Below, in pieces: positions 9,943-20,207 of a stretch of DNA of 64,000 nt (position 1 is its first letter; each line of letters starts with the position of its first letter). A model generated the notes under the pieces. The model saw only the letters and a program-made list of their open reading frames with translations. It searched no databases and was not told the DNA's origin. A program made the translations under genes and the position numbers. The stretch is from Neobacillus sp. PS3-12 (GTDB lineage Bacteria; Bacillota; Bacilli; Bacillales; Cytobacillaceae): assembly GCF_030915385.1 (NCBI RefSeq), contig NZ_CP133268.1, forward strand, positions 868,001-932,000, read 5' to 3'.

Positions 9943-11115
9943 TTATTCCCCGGCTTTAGTAAACATGCCAAAGGCACGTTTATAAAGGGTCCACCAGCCA
10001 GCTTCTTTAACATTTTTACTAGCAACCAAAGGACTTTCGAGGACTACCTTATTGTTTTGAATAAGTTTAAGGGTTCCTACTTTATCCCCTTTATGAATTG
10101 GAGCATTTAAATCCTTCTGCATAATTACTTTTTGTTGTACCTCAGTAGTCTTTTCGCCTTTTTTTGTTAGCAAGGAAAGATGTTCACTGGTTAAGGCTTC
10201 AACGGTCTTGTTCTTTCCTTTACTTACTTTTGCTTTTCCAACAGCTTGGTTACGCTTAAAAATAGGATGCGTTTCATATTGGCTATAAGCATAGTCAAGC
10301 ATCTTTGTTACTTGAGCATTCCTGTCCTTGGAAGTAGGAGCCCCAAAAACAACTGCTATTACACGCATTCCATCTTTTTGCGCTGTTGCTGTTAAACAAT
10401 ATTTCGCTTCTGAAGTAAAACCAGTTTTCAAACCGTCTACACCAGGATAAAAACGAACAAGTTTATTGGTATTGACCAACCAAAACTTTTTGTCTGTGTT
10501 TTCTCTTAAATATGATTCATACATGCCGGTAAACTTTGTAATATCCTCATACTTCAACAGTTCCTTTGCCATAATGGCCATATCGTAGGCTGTACTGTAA
10601 TGACCTTTTACCGGCAGACCCGTTGTATTTTCAAAGTGGGTATGCTTTAAACCCAATTCCTTTGCTTTTTCATTCATTTTTTCAACAAAAGCCTGTTCAG
10701 ATCCAGCAATCCTTTCAGCCATTGCAACTGCAGCATCATTGCCTGAACCAATTGCAATTCCTCGGAGCATTTCCTTTGTTGTCATTTCTTCTCCTGGCTC
10801 TAAGAAAATTTGTGAACCTCCCATTGAGGCAGCATATTCACTCGTTCGGATTTTCTCATTCCATGAGAGTTTTCCTTGATCAATGGCTTCCATTATTAAC
10901 AGCATGGTCATAATCTTTGTCATACTTGCTGGTGGAAGTTCCTCATTGGCATTTTTTTCATACAAGACTTTACCTGTATCACGTTCCATTAAAATGGCTG
11001 ATTTTACATCGGTCACAAGGTCAGTGCTCTTTTTTTCCGCTGCAAAGACCGAAGTACTTAGCGATGAAAATATTAATATCGGTATTACTATTACAATTGA
11101 TGCCAGTCGTTTCAT
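9943..11115 (-). CDS. dacF: D-alanyl-D-alanine carboxypeptidase DacF
   Basis: DacF is a forespore-expressed low-molecular-weight penicillin-binding protein that trims cortex peptide side chains. The 390-aa protein has a signal peptide (cleavage near FAAEKK), the SMTK active-site tetrad (Ser64, Lys67), SGN near residue 125 and KTGFT near residue 232, followed by the PBP5-type C-terminal domain and a weakly hydrophobic tail. It lies upstream of spoIIAA as in B. subtilis. GGAGGG precedes the ATG. Confidence 0.95.
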   Translation of the reverse strand: MKRLASIVIVIPILIFSSLSTSVFAAEKKSTDLVTDVKSAILMERDTGKVLYEKNANEELPPASMTKIMTMLLIMEAIDQGKLSWNEKIRTSEYAASMGGSQIFLEPGEEMTTKEMLRGIAIGSGNDAAVAMAERIAGSEQAFVEKMNEKAKELGLKHTHFENTTGLPVKGHYSTAYDMAIMAKELLKYEDITKFTGMYESYLRENTDKKFWLVNTNKLVRFYPGVDGLKTGFTSEAKYCLTATAQKDGMRVIAVVFGAPTSKDRNAQVTKMLDYAYSQYETHPIFKRNQAVGKAKVSKGKNKTVEALTSEHLSLLTKKGEKTTEVQQKVIMQKDLNAPIHKGDKVGTLKLIQNNKVVLESPLVASKNVKEAGWWTLYKRAFGMFTKAGE

Positions 11116-11195
11116 TCACATAACCCTCCATTCTTTATCACCTCCATTTTTTCCAAAAGAAACACTTTTATACAATTATTTCCTGATAATCAAAT

Positions 11196-11228
11196 AAAAA
11201 AGTTCGAGATTATTCATCTCGAACTTTT
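11196..11228 (-). terminator. Terminator of the deoB-punA-pdp operon
   Basis: Perfect 13-bp stem AAAAGTTCGAGAT (11198-11210) and ATCTCGAACTTTT (11216-11228) with a 5-nt loop, directly after pdp. Confidence 0.88.
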
Positions 11229-11237
11229 GACTGTAAT

Positions 11238-12542
11238 TTAAATTGTAATTTCTTCGTAGATCAGTGTGGGTGGTTTTACTTTTTCAGGAGAAATTTTAAT
11301 ACTTTCAAGCAGCTTCTCTTTAACCTCAGTTACATTTTCAAAATTACTGTAAATCAATACTAATGATTCACCCGCTTGGACTTGATCTCCTACTTTTTTT
11401 CTTAAAACAAGCCCAACTGCTAAATCAATGGTCGATTCCTTTGTTGCTCTTCCGGCACCCAAAAGCATGGCTGCTGTACCAATTTGATCTGCTACTATTT
11501 CGGAAACAAAGCCTGCCTCTGTGGCTTTTAACTCGACTATGTATTTTGCTTGCGGTAATTTTGACGGGTCATCCACAATGGAGGCATCTCCTCCTTGTGA
11601 TTCGAGAAAAACTTTAAATTTTTCCAAAGCAGAGCCATCTTGCATAGCCTTTTCCAATAATTCTCTAGCCTCACTAAGCGATGATGCCTTTTTCGCAAGA
11701 TAGACCATGTGACTTCCCAGTGTTAAACAAAGTTCAGTTAAATCATCTGGTCCCTTTCCAATTAGCGTATCGATTGCTTCTTTTACTTCAAGTGCATTCC
11801 CAATTGCATACCCTAATGGCTGGCTCATGTCTGAAATGACCGCCATTGTTCTTCTGCCAACATGATTTCCGATACGAACCATTGCATTCGCCAAATCTCT
11901 AGAGTCGTCCAGTGTTTTCATAAATGCTCCCGCACCTGTTTTAACATCAAGAACGATCGCATCTGCTCCAGCAGCAATTTTTTTACTCATGATGGAACTG
12001 GCTATTAACGGAATACTGTCCACAGTTGCTGTTACATCCCGAAGGGCGTACAGCTTTTTATCGGCTGGCGTTAAATTTCCACTTTGACCTATGACGGCAA
12101 TTTTATTTTGATTTACAAGTTCAATAAATTTTTCATTTTCAATTTCAACATGGAATCCCGATACAGATTCTAATTTATCGATTGTCCCCCCGGTATGTCC
12201 TAATCCTCTTCCAGACATTTTCGCAACCGGAACACCAACCGCAGCAACAAGCGGACCAAGTACAAGTGTAGTTGTATCACCAACACCGCCCGTTGAATGT
12301 TTATCAACTTTAATTCCTTCAATAGCTGATAAATCAATCTGATCACCCGATCTAACCATTGCCATGGTTAAATCGGCTCTTTCTCGATCGGTCATTCCTT
12401 TAAAAAAGATTGCCATCGTCAAAGCACTCATTTGATAATCAGGGATTGATCCATTGGTATAACCCTGGATGATAAAATTGATTTCATCTGTAGTAAATTC
12501 ATTGCCGTCTCGTTTTTTTTCGATTAAATCTACCATTCTCAT
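11238..12542 (-). CDS. pdp: Pyrimidine-nucleoside phosphorylase
   Basis: Phosphorolyses uridine, thymidine and deoxyuridine to base plus (deoxy)ribose-1-phosphate. The 434-aa protein shows the family signature [17 protein letters not shown] (about residues 110-126), the phosphate-site lysine region [13 protein letters not shown] and [22 protein letters not shown] (in part). Start [13 protein letters not shown] matches the family. It is third in an operon with deoB and punA for nucleoside salvage feeding the pentose phosphate pathway. Confidence 0.96.
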   Translation of the reverse strand: MRMVDLIEKKRDGNEFTTDEINFIIQGYTNGSIPDYQMSALTMAIFFKGMTDRERADLTMAMVRSGDQIDLSAIEGIKVDKHSTGGVGDTTTLVLGPLVAAVGVPVAKMSGRGLGHTGGTIDKLESVSGFHVEIENEKFIELVNQNKIAVIGQSGNLTPADKKLYALRDVTATVDSIPLIASSIMSKKIAAGADAIVLDVKTGAGAFMKTLDDSRDLANAMVRIGNHVGRRTMAVISDMSQPLGYAIGNALEVKEAIDTLIGKGPDDLTELCLTLGSHMVYLAKKASSLSEARELLEKAMQDGSALEKFKVFLESQGGDASIVDDPSKLPQAKYIVELKATEAGFVSEIVADQIGTAAMLLGAGRATKESTIDLAVGLVLRKKVGDQVQAGESLVLIYSNFENVTEVKEKLLESIKISPEKVKPPTLIYEEITI

Positions 12543-12560
12543 GAGATCATCACCGTTTCT

Positions 12561-13382
12561 TTATTCTACAATTGATTTAACCAATTCTTTTACATACATT
12601 AGGAAGTTTGCTTTCACTCGCTCAGTTGTATCGATTACTTCTTCGTGAGATAATGGCTGATCAAGAATCCCAGCAGCCATATTTGTAATACAGGAGATTC
12701 CAAGTACCTTTAATCCACTATGGTGCGCAACAATGACCTCTGGTACTGTTGACATCCCGACTGCGTCTGCGCCCAAAATGCGGAACGCCCTTATTTCTGC
12801 GGGTGTTTCATAGGTTGGACCTGTAAAAGCTACATATACTCCTTCTTTAATATTTAGGTTCAACTGAGTGGCTTTTTCTTTTGCTAAATCTCTTAGCTCT
12901 TTTGAATAGGCTTCAGACATATCTGGAAATCGGACACCAAGTCGATCATCATTTGGACCAATTAATGGATTTGACCCCATATTATTGATATGATCAGAAA
13001 TTAACATTAAATCACCAGGTGTAAAGTTTTCATTAATTCCCCCGGCTGCATTTGTCACGAATAATGTTTCCACACCTAATTCCTTCATAACTCGGACAGG
13101 GAATGTTACCTTGTCAAAGCTGTAGCCTTCATAATAATGAAATCTCCCTTGCATGGCCACCACTTCAACCTCTTCTAAAAGACCAAACACAAGTTGACCT
13201 GCATGACCTGCAACTGTTGAAATAGGGAAATCTGGGATCTCCCTATAGGGGATTTTCACTGGGTTTTTAATCTCATCTGCTAACACTCCAAGGCCTGAAC
13301 CAAGAATAAGCCCTACCTTTGGTTTTTGTTTATATTTTGTTTTTAAAAATGTTACAGCGTTTGTGATTTTTTCAAAATCCAT
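12561..13382 (-). CDS. punA: Purine-nucleoside phosphorylase
   Basis: PunA (PupG in B. subtilis) phosphorolyses guanosine and inosine. The protein (about 273 aa) has the N-terminal phosphate loop LILGSGLG, the RFHYYEGY motif, VTNAAGGIN, and the base-binding FTGPTYETPAEIR and AVGMSTVPEVI segments of trimeric PNPs. Start chosen at the second ATG (13380-13382), six nt after GAGGG; another ATG lies two codons upstream. It is spaced 18 bp from pdp and 14 bp from deoB. Confidence 0.95.
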   Translation of the reverse strand: MDFEKITNAVTFLKTKYKQKPKVGLILGSGLGVLADEIKNPVKIPYREIPDFPISTVAGHAGQLVFGLLEEVEVVAMQGRFHYYEGYSFDKVTFPVRVMKELGVETLFVTNAAGGINENFTPGDLMLISDHINNMGSNPLIGPNDDRLGVRFPDMSEAYSKELRDLAKEKATQLNLNIKEGVYVAFTGPTYETPAEIRAFRILGADAVGMSTVPEVIVAHHSGLKVLGISCITNMAAGILDQPLSHEEVIDTTERVKANFLMYVKELVKSIVE

Positions 13383-13396
13383 TCTCATCCCTCTTT

Positions 13397-14578
13397 TTAT
13401 AATTCTTTTAAAAAGCTAGTTCCATATGAAGGCATTTTCACCTTAAAGATTTCAGCAACTGTTGCACCCAGATCAGCAAACGTGGTTCTTACTGGAAGCT
13501 CCTTGCCTTCAGATATTTGTTTTGAATACACCAATAATGGTACATATTCACGTGTATGATCTGTACCTGCATGAACTGGATCATTTCCATGGTCCGCCGT
13601 AATCATTAAAAGATCATCCTCCTTCATTTTGGCGAATACTTCAGGTAGGCGCTCATCAAATTCTTCTAACGCCTTTCCATAGCCAATAGGATCACGACGA
13701 TGCCCAAATAACGCATCAAAATCAACTAAATTCACAAAACTGAGTCCTGTAAATTCCATATCGAAGGTCTCGAGTAATTTATCCATTCCATCCATGTTTG
13801 AAACGGTTCGCAGTGACTTTGTTACACCTTCTCCATCATAGATATCAGATATTTTTCCAATTGCAATCACATCATACCCAGAATCTTTTAACTCGTTCAT
13901 AACCGTACGGCCAAATGGCTTTAATGCATAATCATGACGATTGGCAGTTCGTTTAAAGTTTTCTTGCTGACCAATAAAAGGCCGAGCAATGACTCTGCCT
14001 ACCATATATTTTTCATCAAGTGTTATCTCACGGGCTATTTTACAAATTCTATATAATTCATCTAGTGGTACAACCTCTTCATGTGCAGCAATTTGAAGAA
14101 CGGAATCAGCGGATGTATACACAATTAATGCACCTGATTTCATATGTTCTTCTCCAAGTTCATCAAGAATGGCAGTTCCACTGGCAGGCTTGTTGCCAAT
14201 GATTTTTCTACCTGAACGGTTTTCAAGCTCAGTTATTAGTTCCTTGGGAAAACCATCGGGAAAAACCCGAAATGGTGTTTCAATATTCAATCCCATCATT
14301 TCCCAATGACCTGTCATGGTATCTTTCCCGTTTGAAGCTTCCTGCATTTTTGTAAAAACCGCTAAAGGCTGATCAGCTTTTTGAATTCCTTTTAGCTCAC
14401 GAATATTGCTCAAACCCAATTTGGCCATATTAGGCATGTTAAGTCCATCCCTTTTTTCCGCAATATGTCCAAAAGTATCTGCACCTTGATCACCAAATTT
14501 TTCGGCATCAGGTGCTTCACCTATTCCTACAGAATCCATCACAATTAAAAAAATACGTTTAAAAGCGGTCGATGTCAT
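13397..14578 (-). CDS. deoB: Phosphopentomutase
   Basis: DeoB interconverts (deoxy)ribose-1-phosphate and -5-phosphate, channelling the sugar released by Pdp and PunA. The 393-aa protein belongs to the alkaline phosphatase superfamily. Visible metal-site motifs are [14 protein letters not shown] at the N-terminus, [11 protein letters not shown] (phospho-threonine region), [12 protein letters not shown] and [18 protein letters not shown]. First gene of the operon; preceded by an AGGAGG site. Confidence 0.96.
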   Translation of the reverse strand: MTSTAFKRIFLIVMDSVGIGEAPDAEKFGDQGADTFGHIAEKRDGLNMPNMAKLGLSNIRELKGIQKADQPLAVFTKMQEASNGKDTMTGHWEMMGLNIETPFRVFPDGFPKELITELENRSGRKIIGNKPASGTAILDELGEEHMKSGALIVYTSADSVLQIAAHEEVVPLDELYRICKIAREITLDEKYMVGRVIARPFIGQQENFKRTANRHDYALKPFGRTVMNELKDSGYDVIAIGKISDIYDGEGVTKSLRTVSNMDGMDKLLETFDMEFTGLSFVNLVDFDALFGHRRDPIGYGKALEEFDERLPEVFAKMKEDDLLMITADHGNDPVHAGTDHTREYVPLLVYSKQISEGKELPVRTTFADLGATVAEIFKVKMPSYGTSFLKEL

Positions 14579-14731
14579 ATTTCTTTTCCTCCTATTCGGA
14601 AAAACTTTGAATTATTTCTTATCATTTAGAATCTGATTATCATTAAGTTTCCCTGAATAAACTTGAATAATCATGGAATCACATTTTATTCGTCAGAAGT
14701 CTGACATCTTCATTTTACAGTAATGGACAAA

Positions 14732-14759
14732 GAAAAAGCTACCAATTAAATGTGGCAGC
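14732..14759 (-). terminator. Terminator downstream of xerD
   Basis: On the minus strand GCTGCCA, an 8-nt loop and TGGTAGC (one G-T pair), followed by TTTTTC. It follows the xerD stop by about 30 nt. Confidence 0.75.
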
Positions 14760-14788
14760 ATCTTGAATATGATGATTCTAAAATTCTA

Positions 14789-15682
14789 TTAAGCTCTTGG
14801 ATGGAATTTGGTATAAACATCCTTTAATCTTGTCTTAGTTACATGAGTATATATTTGGGTTGTCGAGATATCAGCATGCCCGAGCATTTCTTGTACAGCG
14901 CGCAGATCTGCGCCATTTTCCAGCAAATGTGTAGCAAAAGAGTGACGAAGTGTATGAGGAGTCAATTCCTTTTGGATTCCTGCTTCAGCAGCCAATCTTT
15001 TTAATATTTTCCAAAAACCCTGCCGCGTTAAGCGCATCCCATGATGATTGAGAAATAAGGCTTCTTCTCGTTGCTTTTTATTGACAAAAAAAGGTCTGCC
15101 TTGCTCTAGGTAATGCTTTAATGCATTCGCTGCAGTCTTTCCGATTGGGATAATCCTTTCTTTATTCCCTTTACCTATACAACGGACAAATCCCATTGTT
15201 AAATGAACATCACCCAGGTCCAAACCAATAAGCTCACTAACACGAATACCGGTAGCATAAAGAATTTCAAGCATGGCCTTGTCCCTAATACCAAAGTGAT
15301 CGTTTTGTTTGGGAGAATCTAGAAGAGTCTCTACCTCCTGTATATTTAATACTTTAGGAAGTGATCTCTCCATCTTTGGTGTTTCAATATGGACAGATGG
15401 ATCATGGTCTGTCACTTTATCTCTTAATAAAAACTGGTGAAAGGCCCTAAGTGAGGCAATATGTCTCGCTAAAGTTTTTGAGGATTTTCCTTGCTCCTTT
15501 AACAGCCCTAAAAAGTGAACAATATGAATACGCTGCACATCATTTAAGTGTTGAATATTTTCAACACTATTCAAATAATGAATATAGCTTTTCAAATCAC
15601 GTTCATAGGATACAATTGTATTTTTTGCTAGACCCTTTTCAACAATTAAAAAATGGATAAAATCTTTAAGTTGATCTCCCAT
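14789..15682 (-). CDS. xerD: Site-specific tyrosine recombinase XerD
   Basis: XerD (RipX) acts with XerC at dif to resolve chromosome dimers. The 297-aa protein has the N-terminal SAM-like core-binding domain ([19 protein letters not shown]) and the catalytic domain with the expected residues: Arg in [12 protein letters not shown], Lys in [20 protein letters not shown] (His, Arg), [10 protein letters not shown] (His) and the nucleophile Tyr in IYTHV. It lies between deoB and fur as in other Bacillaceae. Confidence 0.96.
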   Translation of the reverse strand: MGDQLKDFIHFLIVEKGLAKNTIVSYERDLKSYIHYLNSVENIQHLNDVQRIHIVHFLGLLKEQGKSSKTLARHIASLRAFHQFLLRDKVTDHDPSVHIETPKMERSLPKVLNIQEVETLLDSPKQNDHFGIRDKAMLEILYATGIRVSELIGLDLGDVHLTMGFVRCIGKGNKERIIPIGKTAANALKHYLEQGRPFFVNKKQREEALFLNHHGMRLTRQGFWKILKRLAAEAGIQKELTPHTLRHSFATHLLENGADLRAVQEMLGHADISTTQIYTHVTKTRLKDVYTKFHPRA

Positions 15683-15689
15683 GGTTACA

Positions 15690-15917
15690 TTACTCCCCGT
15701 TTAAATAAAACAATACGAGCCGGTCAAAAAGGTTTGTACCCTCATCTTGAGATGAACTTGAAACCTTTAAAGCAGATCCTTTTGGCTCGTCATAGCGATG
15801 ATAGTTTTGATATTCTTCATTTACAAACATCATACCATAATAAAAAAGAATCGTGCATCCAGTAAATAGCAGGAATACCTTTAGAGTATGCATAATGATC
15901 TTAAAAAAAGAGAACAT
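15690..15917 (-). CDS. YqzK-family small membrane protein (DUF4227)
   Basis: A 75-aa protein starting [15 protein letters not shown] with one N-terminal membrane helix (about residues 8-29) and a short polar tail ending LVLFYLNGE. It matches the YqzK / DUF4227 family found between fur and xerD in Bacillus. Function unknown. ATG at 15915-15917 is preceded by GGGGGAAG; an upstream TTG is less likely. It lies 7 bp before xerD and probably forms an operon with it. Confidence 0.82.
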   Translation of the reverse strand: MFSFFKIIMHTLKVFLLFTGCTILFYYGMMFVNEEYQNYHRYDEPKGSALKVSSSSQDEGTNLFDRLVLFYLNGE

Positions 15918-15996
15918 TTTCACTTCCCCCAAACAGTTTTAGTAAAAGGTATGCCAAATTGGACAAGATTTATACCATGGTTTGAAAAATGAGCAT

Positions 15997-16028
15997 AAAA
16001 AAAAGCCTTTTTCATTACAAAAAGGCCT
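15997..16028 (-). terminator. Terminator of fur
   Basis: Stem GCCTTTTT (16005-16012) and AAAAAGGC (16019-16026) with a 6-nt loop. On the minus strand it is followed by eight T, just beyond the fur stop. Confidence 0.82.
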
Positions 16029-16040
16029 CTTTCATCGTTT

Positions 16041-16499
16041 TTAGTTTTGGCTGCTTCGTTTTTTTTCTTGACAACTTTGACATATTCCATGGAAAGTCAA
16101 TCGATGATCCTTTATTAAAAACTTCCATTTCGCTTCAACGGTTGCTTCAACATCTTCTAAAAGATCTTCTTGTATTTCATTTACTGACCCGCATTCTATA
16201 CAAACAAGATGATGGTGAAAGTGTTCTGCACCTTCACGTCTAAGATCATATCGAGAAACGCCATCTCCAAAATTAATTTTATCGACAATTTTTAATTCGG
16301 TTAATAATTCTAAAGTTCGATAAACGGTTGCTAATCCAATTTCAGGCGATTTTTCTTTCACCAGGAGGTACACATCTTCGGCGCTTAGATGATCCTCTTC
16401 ATTTTCCAGTAATACACGAACTGTAGCTTCCCGCTGGGGTGTCAGCTTATAGCTCGATGAATGAAGCTGCTTCTTTACTCTCTCAAGTCTGGTCTCCAA
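16041..16499 (-). CDS. fur: Ferric uptake regulator Fur
   Basis: Fe(II)-sensing repressor of iron acquisition genes. The 152-aa protein has the winged-helix domain (KLTPQREATVRVLLENE, GLATVYRTLELLTELKIV), the HFHHHLVCIECGSV metal site and the structural zinc pair CIEC / CQSC. Length and motifs are typical of Bacillus Fur; PerR and Zur from the same genus differ in the HHH segment, but all three are close relatives, and I rely partly on the conserved location next to xerD and spoIIM. Confidence 0.93.
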   Translation of the reverse strand: METRLERVKKQLHSSSYKLTPQREATVRVLLENEEDHLSAEDVYLLVKEKSPEIGLATVYRTLELLTELKIVDKINFGDGVSRYDLRREGAEHFHHHLVCIECGSVNEIQEDLLEDVEATVEAKWKFLIKDHRLTFHGICQSCQEKKRSSQN

Positions 16500-16519
16500 A
16501 CCGTAGTCCCTCCCTCGCC

Positions 16520-16560
16520 ATAATCCATTCTCATTATAGCAGATGAAAAAGGAGATTCAA
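16520..16560 (-). promoter_or_regulatory. Putative fur promoter with overlapping operator-like inverted repeat
   Basis: On the minus strand TTGAAT, 16 nt, TATAAT gives a good sigma-A promoter. The sequence ATAATGAGAATGGATTAT (16520-16537) overlaps the -10 and is a 5-bp inverted repeat of the kind bound by Fur-family proteins. In B. subtilis fur is PerR-controlled; a similar loop here is inference. Confidence 0.5.
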
Positions 16561-16613
16561 AATAAAACTATTATAAATAAGTGACAGAAAGTATTATTAT
16601 ATTATATTAATTA

Positions 16614-17255
16614 TTATTTGAACGCTGAGACTATCGTTTTCATCAATCCAGGAGAGAGAAAAGCCTCAAAACCTGAAGCAATAGAAATACAAAGAACAGC
16701 AATAATAAAGGATAATATATAGCGTTTAAAAACTGGCATTATTGCCTGACCATATTTTTTCATAAACTGCTTCTTGACCATTAGTAATGAAAATGACATG
16801 GACATGACTCCTGTAATAATGAAAACAGGAATGATAATTAGGTTTTGCGGCAAAATTGATACAAAAGCCAGCATAAAACCTTTCCAGCTCATTTGGTTGA
16901 CAAGAAATCCGACTGTAAACCCCACAACCATTCCTTTTATAAATAGAAGAATGAGAATGATCGGCAACCCAATAATAGAAATTCCCAAGAGCCACATTAA
17001 CCCAATAAATTTACTATTATGAAAAAAACTCTGTAAAAATAAATCATTGGATTCCGCCATCTTCCCATTCGATACTTCGCCAAAAAATTGTGATAAATAA
17101 TAAAATAAATCTTGTTTTTGTGAAAAACTCATACTATTAACAACAATCGCACCAAAAATTACTCCCATCAAAAATAAGATGACGACAAAGATGAAAATTG
17201 AGGAATGCTCACGGAAATAACTTGCGGCGATGTTCTGGTACATTCGTTTTTTCAT
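16614..17255 (-). CDS. spoIIM: Stage II sporulation protein M
   Basis: SpoIIM is a mother-cell membrane protein that works with SpoIID and SpoIIP in septal peptidoglycan degradation and engulfment. The protein (213 aa) has five hydrophobic helices, starting IFIFVVILFLMGVIFGAIVV, and the DUF95/SpoIIM-type motif GFLVNQMSWKGFMLAF. Start is the internal ATG at 17253-17255 with GGAGG 7-8 nt upstream; the frame is open 17 codons further but without a ribosome site. It lies upstream of fur, separated by 114 bp. Confidence 0.93.
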   Translation of the reverse strand: MKKRMYQNIAASYFREHSSIFIFVVILFLMGVIFGAIVVNSMSFSQKQDLFYYLSQFFGEVSNGKMAESNDLFLQSFFHNSKFIGLMWLLGISIIGLPIILILLFIKGMVVGFTVGFLVNQMSWKGFMLAFVSILPQNLIIIPVFIITGVMSMSFSLLMVKKQFMKKYGQAIMPVFKRYILSFIIAVLCISIASGFEAFLSPGLMKTIVSAFK

Positions 17256-17321
17256 TGCTTTTCCTCCTAAGACACGGGTTAATAAATTGTATGCCTGTCC
17301 TAGCAAACTATGATTTATAAT

Positions 17322-17358
17322 TGAAAAACCGGCGGCCCAATTAGTGGCCGTCGGTTTT
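17322..17358 (-). terminator. Terminator of the nudF / endonuclease Q operon
   Basis: Strong GC-rich stem: AAAACCGGCGGCC (about 17325-17337) with GGCCGTCGGTTTT on the other side, loop CAATTAGT, followed on the minus strand by T-rich sequence. Confidence 0.85.
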
Positions 17359-17386
17359 GTTCTTTTATTAATTTATTTTACTTTTC

Positions 17387-18550
17387 TTAGTCAGCAATCT
17401 TTCCGTACCGTCCCCCGCCGCCTGCTGACAAGCTGATTGTGCCTTCTCTTGCTTTCATAATCAGGTCCGCAACCTTTATCGGTACTACATCCTTAAGGGC
17501 TTCATATGGAACTTCATGCAAAATTGCCATTTCCGTTCCAAAATGCTGCAGCAGTTTATCCAGTAATTTAGGTCCCAATCCAGGAATAAATTCAAGCGGG
17601 ACCTGATGGACATATGGAGGTCTATTTTTCGGACCAAATTCAGCCGTTTTTAACTCTAAGATCCGATCTGCTACCCCTTTTGTTATTTTTTTGTCACCGC
17701 AATTAGGACAAACTTCAGCATTATCATTAATAGGATGCAAACAATGTGCACACACGGTTTTATGATACTTGCCCAACAATGGATCAAGTCCATAATTTGC
17801 GATAATTTTTCTACCCTCATCGGAAGCGAGGGCAAACTTCAATTCTCGAAATGTCGGCTCTTCCATTTGCATAACTTGGTATTCACGAGCAATTTTTGCT
17901 AAAGAATGAGCATCTGAATTCGTTACAAACGGATATTTATGCAATTCTTCTAATTGATCGGCCATTCTTGTATCAGAGCTTAAACCAAGTTCTATTCCAT
18001 CAATTAAATCCGGGTCCAGAACTTCTGCTAATGATTTCTTAACACCTTTTCCATAAAGGCTTTTAAAGGGTGTAAACACATGTGCGGGAATAAAAATTCC
18101 GCCTAATTCCTTTACCTTTTTCTGTAATTCTATACCGCTCACATAAATTCGCTGCGAGCTAAGTTGAATATTTTTCAAATGGTTGGAAAGCCACGAGGAG
18201 AATTCCCTCATGATTTTGATTGATGGAAAATAACTTAGCAAATGGATAGGACCGTTACATTGTTCATCATAAACTTCCAATTCCGATCCGGGAATAACCG
18301 TTAACCCTCCAAATACTAATCCGCCATCAGGGTGCTCATAAACTTCCCCGCTCGCTACAAGGCTCTCCATTTCCAATATTACCTCTGGTGAATGACAATC
18401 GATAATACCGATCACATTCAGCCCTTTTTTATGACGGGCATGCTCGATGATGTTTGTAAACGTTAATGTTTTAGCCCCAGTGATTTTCACTGGTTTACCT
18501 GTCCAGGTTCTCCCAATATGAATATGTAAATCTACATAAAAGGATTTCAT
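17387..18550 (-). CDS. Endonuclease Q family protein (YqxK-like, PHP domain)
   Basis: EndoQ enzymes nick DNA 5' to deaminated or damaged bases such as uracil and hypoxanthine. The 387-aa protein begins with a PHP metal site (FYVDLHIHIGRTWTGKPV), has a further site in IDCHSPEVILEME and FVTNSDAHSLA, then a four-cysteine zinc finger (CAHCLHPIND...CPNCGDKK, about residues 272-293) and a helix-hairpin-helix LEFIPGLGPKLLDKLL near residue 335. This domain order fits characterised archaeal and Bacillus EndoQ. Its ATG overlaps the nudF stop (ATGA), so the two are coupled. Enzymatic activity is inferred from the family. Confidence 0.85.
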   Translation of the reverse strand: MKSFYVDLHIHIGRTWTGKPVKITGAKTLTFTNIIEHARHKKGLNVIGIIDCHSPEVILEMESLVASGEVYEHPDGGLVFGGLTVIPGSELEVYDEQCNGPIHLLSYFPSIKIMREFSSWLSNHLKNIQLSSQRIYVSGIELQKKVKELGGIFIPAHVFTPFKSLYGKGVKKSLAEVLDPDLIDGIELGLSSDTRMADQLEELHKYPFVTNSDAHSLAKIAREYQVMQMEEPTFRELKFALASDEGRKIIANYGLDPLLGKYHKTVCAHCLHPINDNAEVCPNCGDKKITKGVADRILELKTAEFGPKNRPPYVHQVPLEFIPGLGPKLLDKLLQHFGTEMAILHEVPYEALKDVVPIKVADLIMKAREGTISLSAGGGGRYGKIAD

Positions 18551-19110
18551 TTTCCAGCTAGTGCTTCCTGCAATTGTAAGTATTGGACAGCAAACATTGT
18601 TTTGGCATCATAAATTTTTTGGCTTTTCACATATTGAAGCGCTTCTTCAAGCGTTAATTCTTCAAGGTTTACAAACTCATCTTCATCGAGCGCTGCGGCG
18701 TTTTCCTTTTTAACCAATCCTTTTGCTATGTATACATGCACAATTTCATCCGCAAATCCTGGTGATGTATAAAATGAGACCAATAATTCAAGCTGACTGC
18801 ATTCATAGCCTGTCTCTTCTTCAAGTTCTCTTCGTGCGCAAACAGCAGGTTCTTCTCCTTTTTCAAGTTTTCCTGCCGGAATTTCAACGATGATTTTATC
18901 TAGTGCCTTGCGAAATTGTTCTACCATGACAATCTTATTTTCATCTGTGATGGCAATAATGGCAACTGCACCAGGATGCTTAATAATTTCCCGATTAGCA
19001 TTCTTCCCATTAGGCAGTTCCACTTCTTGTAACTCCAAGCTAACTACTTTTCCAGAAAATATTCTTTTTGCGCTTATTGTTTTTTCTTCAAGGCGGCCCA
19101 ATATGCTCAC
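18547..19110 (-). CDS. nudF: ADP-ribose pyrophosphatase (Nudix)
   Basis: Hydrolyses ADP-ribose to AMP and ribose-5-phosphate. The 187-aa protein has a complete Nudix box, GX5EX7REUXEEXGU: GKLEKGEEPAVCARRELEEE then TGY (about residues 95-117), and the YTSPGFADEIVHVYIA loop typical of ADPR pyrophosphatases. Its stop overlaps the start of the endonuclease Q gene by 4 nt. Confidence 0.93.
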   Translation of the reverse strand: MSILGRLEEKTISAKRIFSGKVVSLELQEVELPNGKNANREIIKHPGAVAIIAITDENKIVMVEQFRKALDKIIVEIPAGKLEKGEEPAVCARRELEEETGYECSQLELLVSFYTSPGFADEIVHVYIAKGLVKKENAAALDEDEFVNLEELTLEEALQYVKSQKIYDAKTMFAVQYLQLQEALAGK

Positions 19111-19239
19111 TCCTGTTCTACTCCGATATTTTATGCTTTTTCATTTTACCATACTAATAAAGGTTGACTCTTAACTTCTGTCATTTCATTTGTAGTTTAC
19201 CCCAGTTCACATTAAAATGGAAAAAAAAGGGGTGGAAAA

Positions 19240-20163
19240 ATGAAAAAAAGAAAGCTGGGAAAATCTAATGTTTTAGTAAGTGAATTAGGACTCGGCTGCA
19301 TGTCAATAGGAACAGATGAAAAAAAAGCCCTTGAGATCATTCATGCTGCGCTCGAGGAAGGAATTAACTATTTTGACACAGCCGATCTTTACGATCACGG
19401 ATTAAATGAAAAGATCATTGGACAAGCACTCAAACATGTACGTGAAAATGTTGTTATTGCCACAAAGGCAGGAAACCGCTGGAATCAAGAGGGAGGTGGA
19501 TGGTTTTGGGACCCGTCTAAAACTTACATAAAAGAAGCCGTGAAAAGCAGCCTTCAAAGACTGGGCACTGATTACATTGATTTGTGTCAGCTTCATGGCG
19601 GAACGCTAGAAGACCCTATATCTGAAACAATTGAAGCATTTGAAGAGTTGAAAGCAGAAGGGTTTATTCGGTCATATGGAATTTCTTCGATTCGTCCCAA
19701 TGTTATTCGAGAATACATCCAGAAATCTTCCATTGATTCTGTGATGATGCAATACAGTATTCTGGATCGCAGACCGGAAGAAGAGTCAGTACCCCTCTTA
19801 TATCAGCATGGAATCAGCGTGGTAACACGAGGTCCGTTGGCAAAAGGTCTTTTAAGTAATAGATCACTGGACAAAGTTAGTTTATCCATGAAAGAAAATG
19901 GTTATTTAGATTACAGCTGGGCGGAGTTAAACGAACTTCTCATCATGCTTAAGAAGAAATTTGAATCTTCCCGTTCGATGACAGAGGTATCACTTCAATT
20001 TAATTTAGCGAATCCTGCCGTAACTGCAGTTGTTGCGGGAGCCAGCAGCACGAAACAACTTAGAGAAAATGCCCGTGCCGTTAATGGGGATCCGCTGTCA
20101 AAGGAAGAAGTTTCATTGATTAAAGAAATTTCTAAACTTACAAAATTTCAACAGCATCGTTAA
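19240..20163 (+). CDS. Aldo/keto reductase (YqkF-like)
   Basis: NADPH-dependent oxidoreductase of the AKR superfamily with unknown physiological substrate. The 307-aa protein shows the catalytic tetrad region NYFDTADLYDHGLNEK (Asp, Tyr), Lys in VVIATKAGNRW, and His in DYIDLCQLHGGT, with the C-terminal cofactor segment TAVVAGASSTKQLREN. It is monocistronic, preceded by AAAAGGGGTGG, and in the same position as yqkF in B. subtilis. Confidence 0.9.
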   Translation: MKKRKLGKSNVLVSELGLGCMSIGTDEKKALEIIHAALEEGINYFDTADLYDHGLNEKIIGQALKHVRENVVIATKAGNRWNQEGGGWFWDPSKTYIKEAVKSSLQRLGTDYIDLCQLHGGTLEDPISETIEAFEELKAEGFIRSYGISSIRPNVIREYIQKSSIDSVMMQYSILDRRPEEESVPLLYQHGISVVTRGPLAKGLLSNRSLDKVSLSMKENGYLDYSWAELNELLIMLKKKFESSRSMTEVSLQFNLANPAVTAVVAGASSTKQLRENARAVNGDPLSKEEVSLIKEISKLTKFQQHR

Positions 20164-20167
20164 TGAC

Positions 20168-20207
20168 AAGGGAGGGGCATCTTTGCTCCCCCCTTCCGTT
20201 TTTTTAT
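20168..20207 (+). terminator. Terminator of the aldo/keto reductase gene
   Basis: GC-rich hairpin of a GGGAGGGGCA arm and a TGCTCCCCCC arm with a short loop, then a run of seven T starting near 20200. It reaches the 3' end of the convergent DUF3886 gene. Confidence 0.75.
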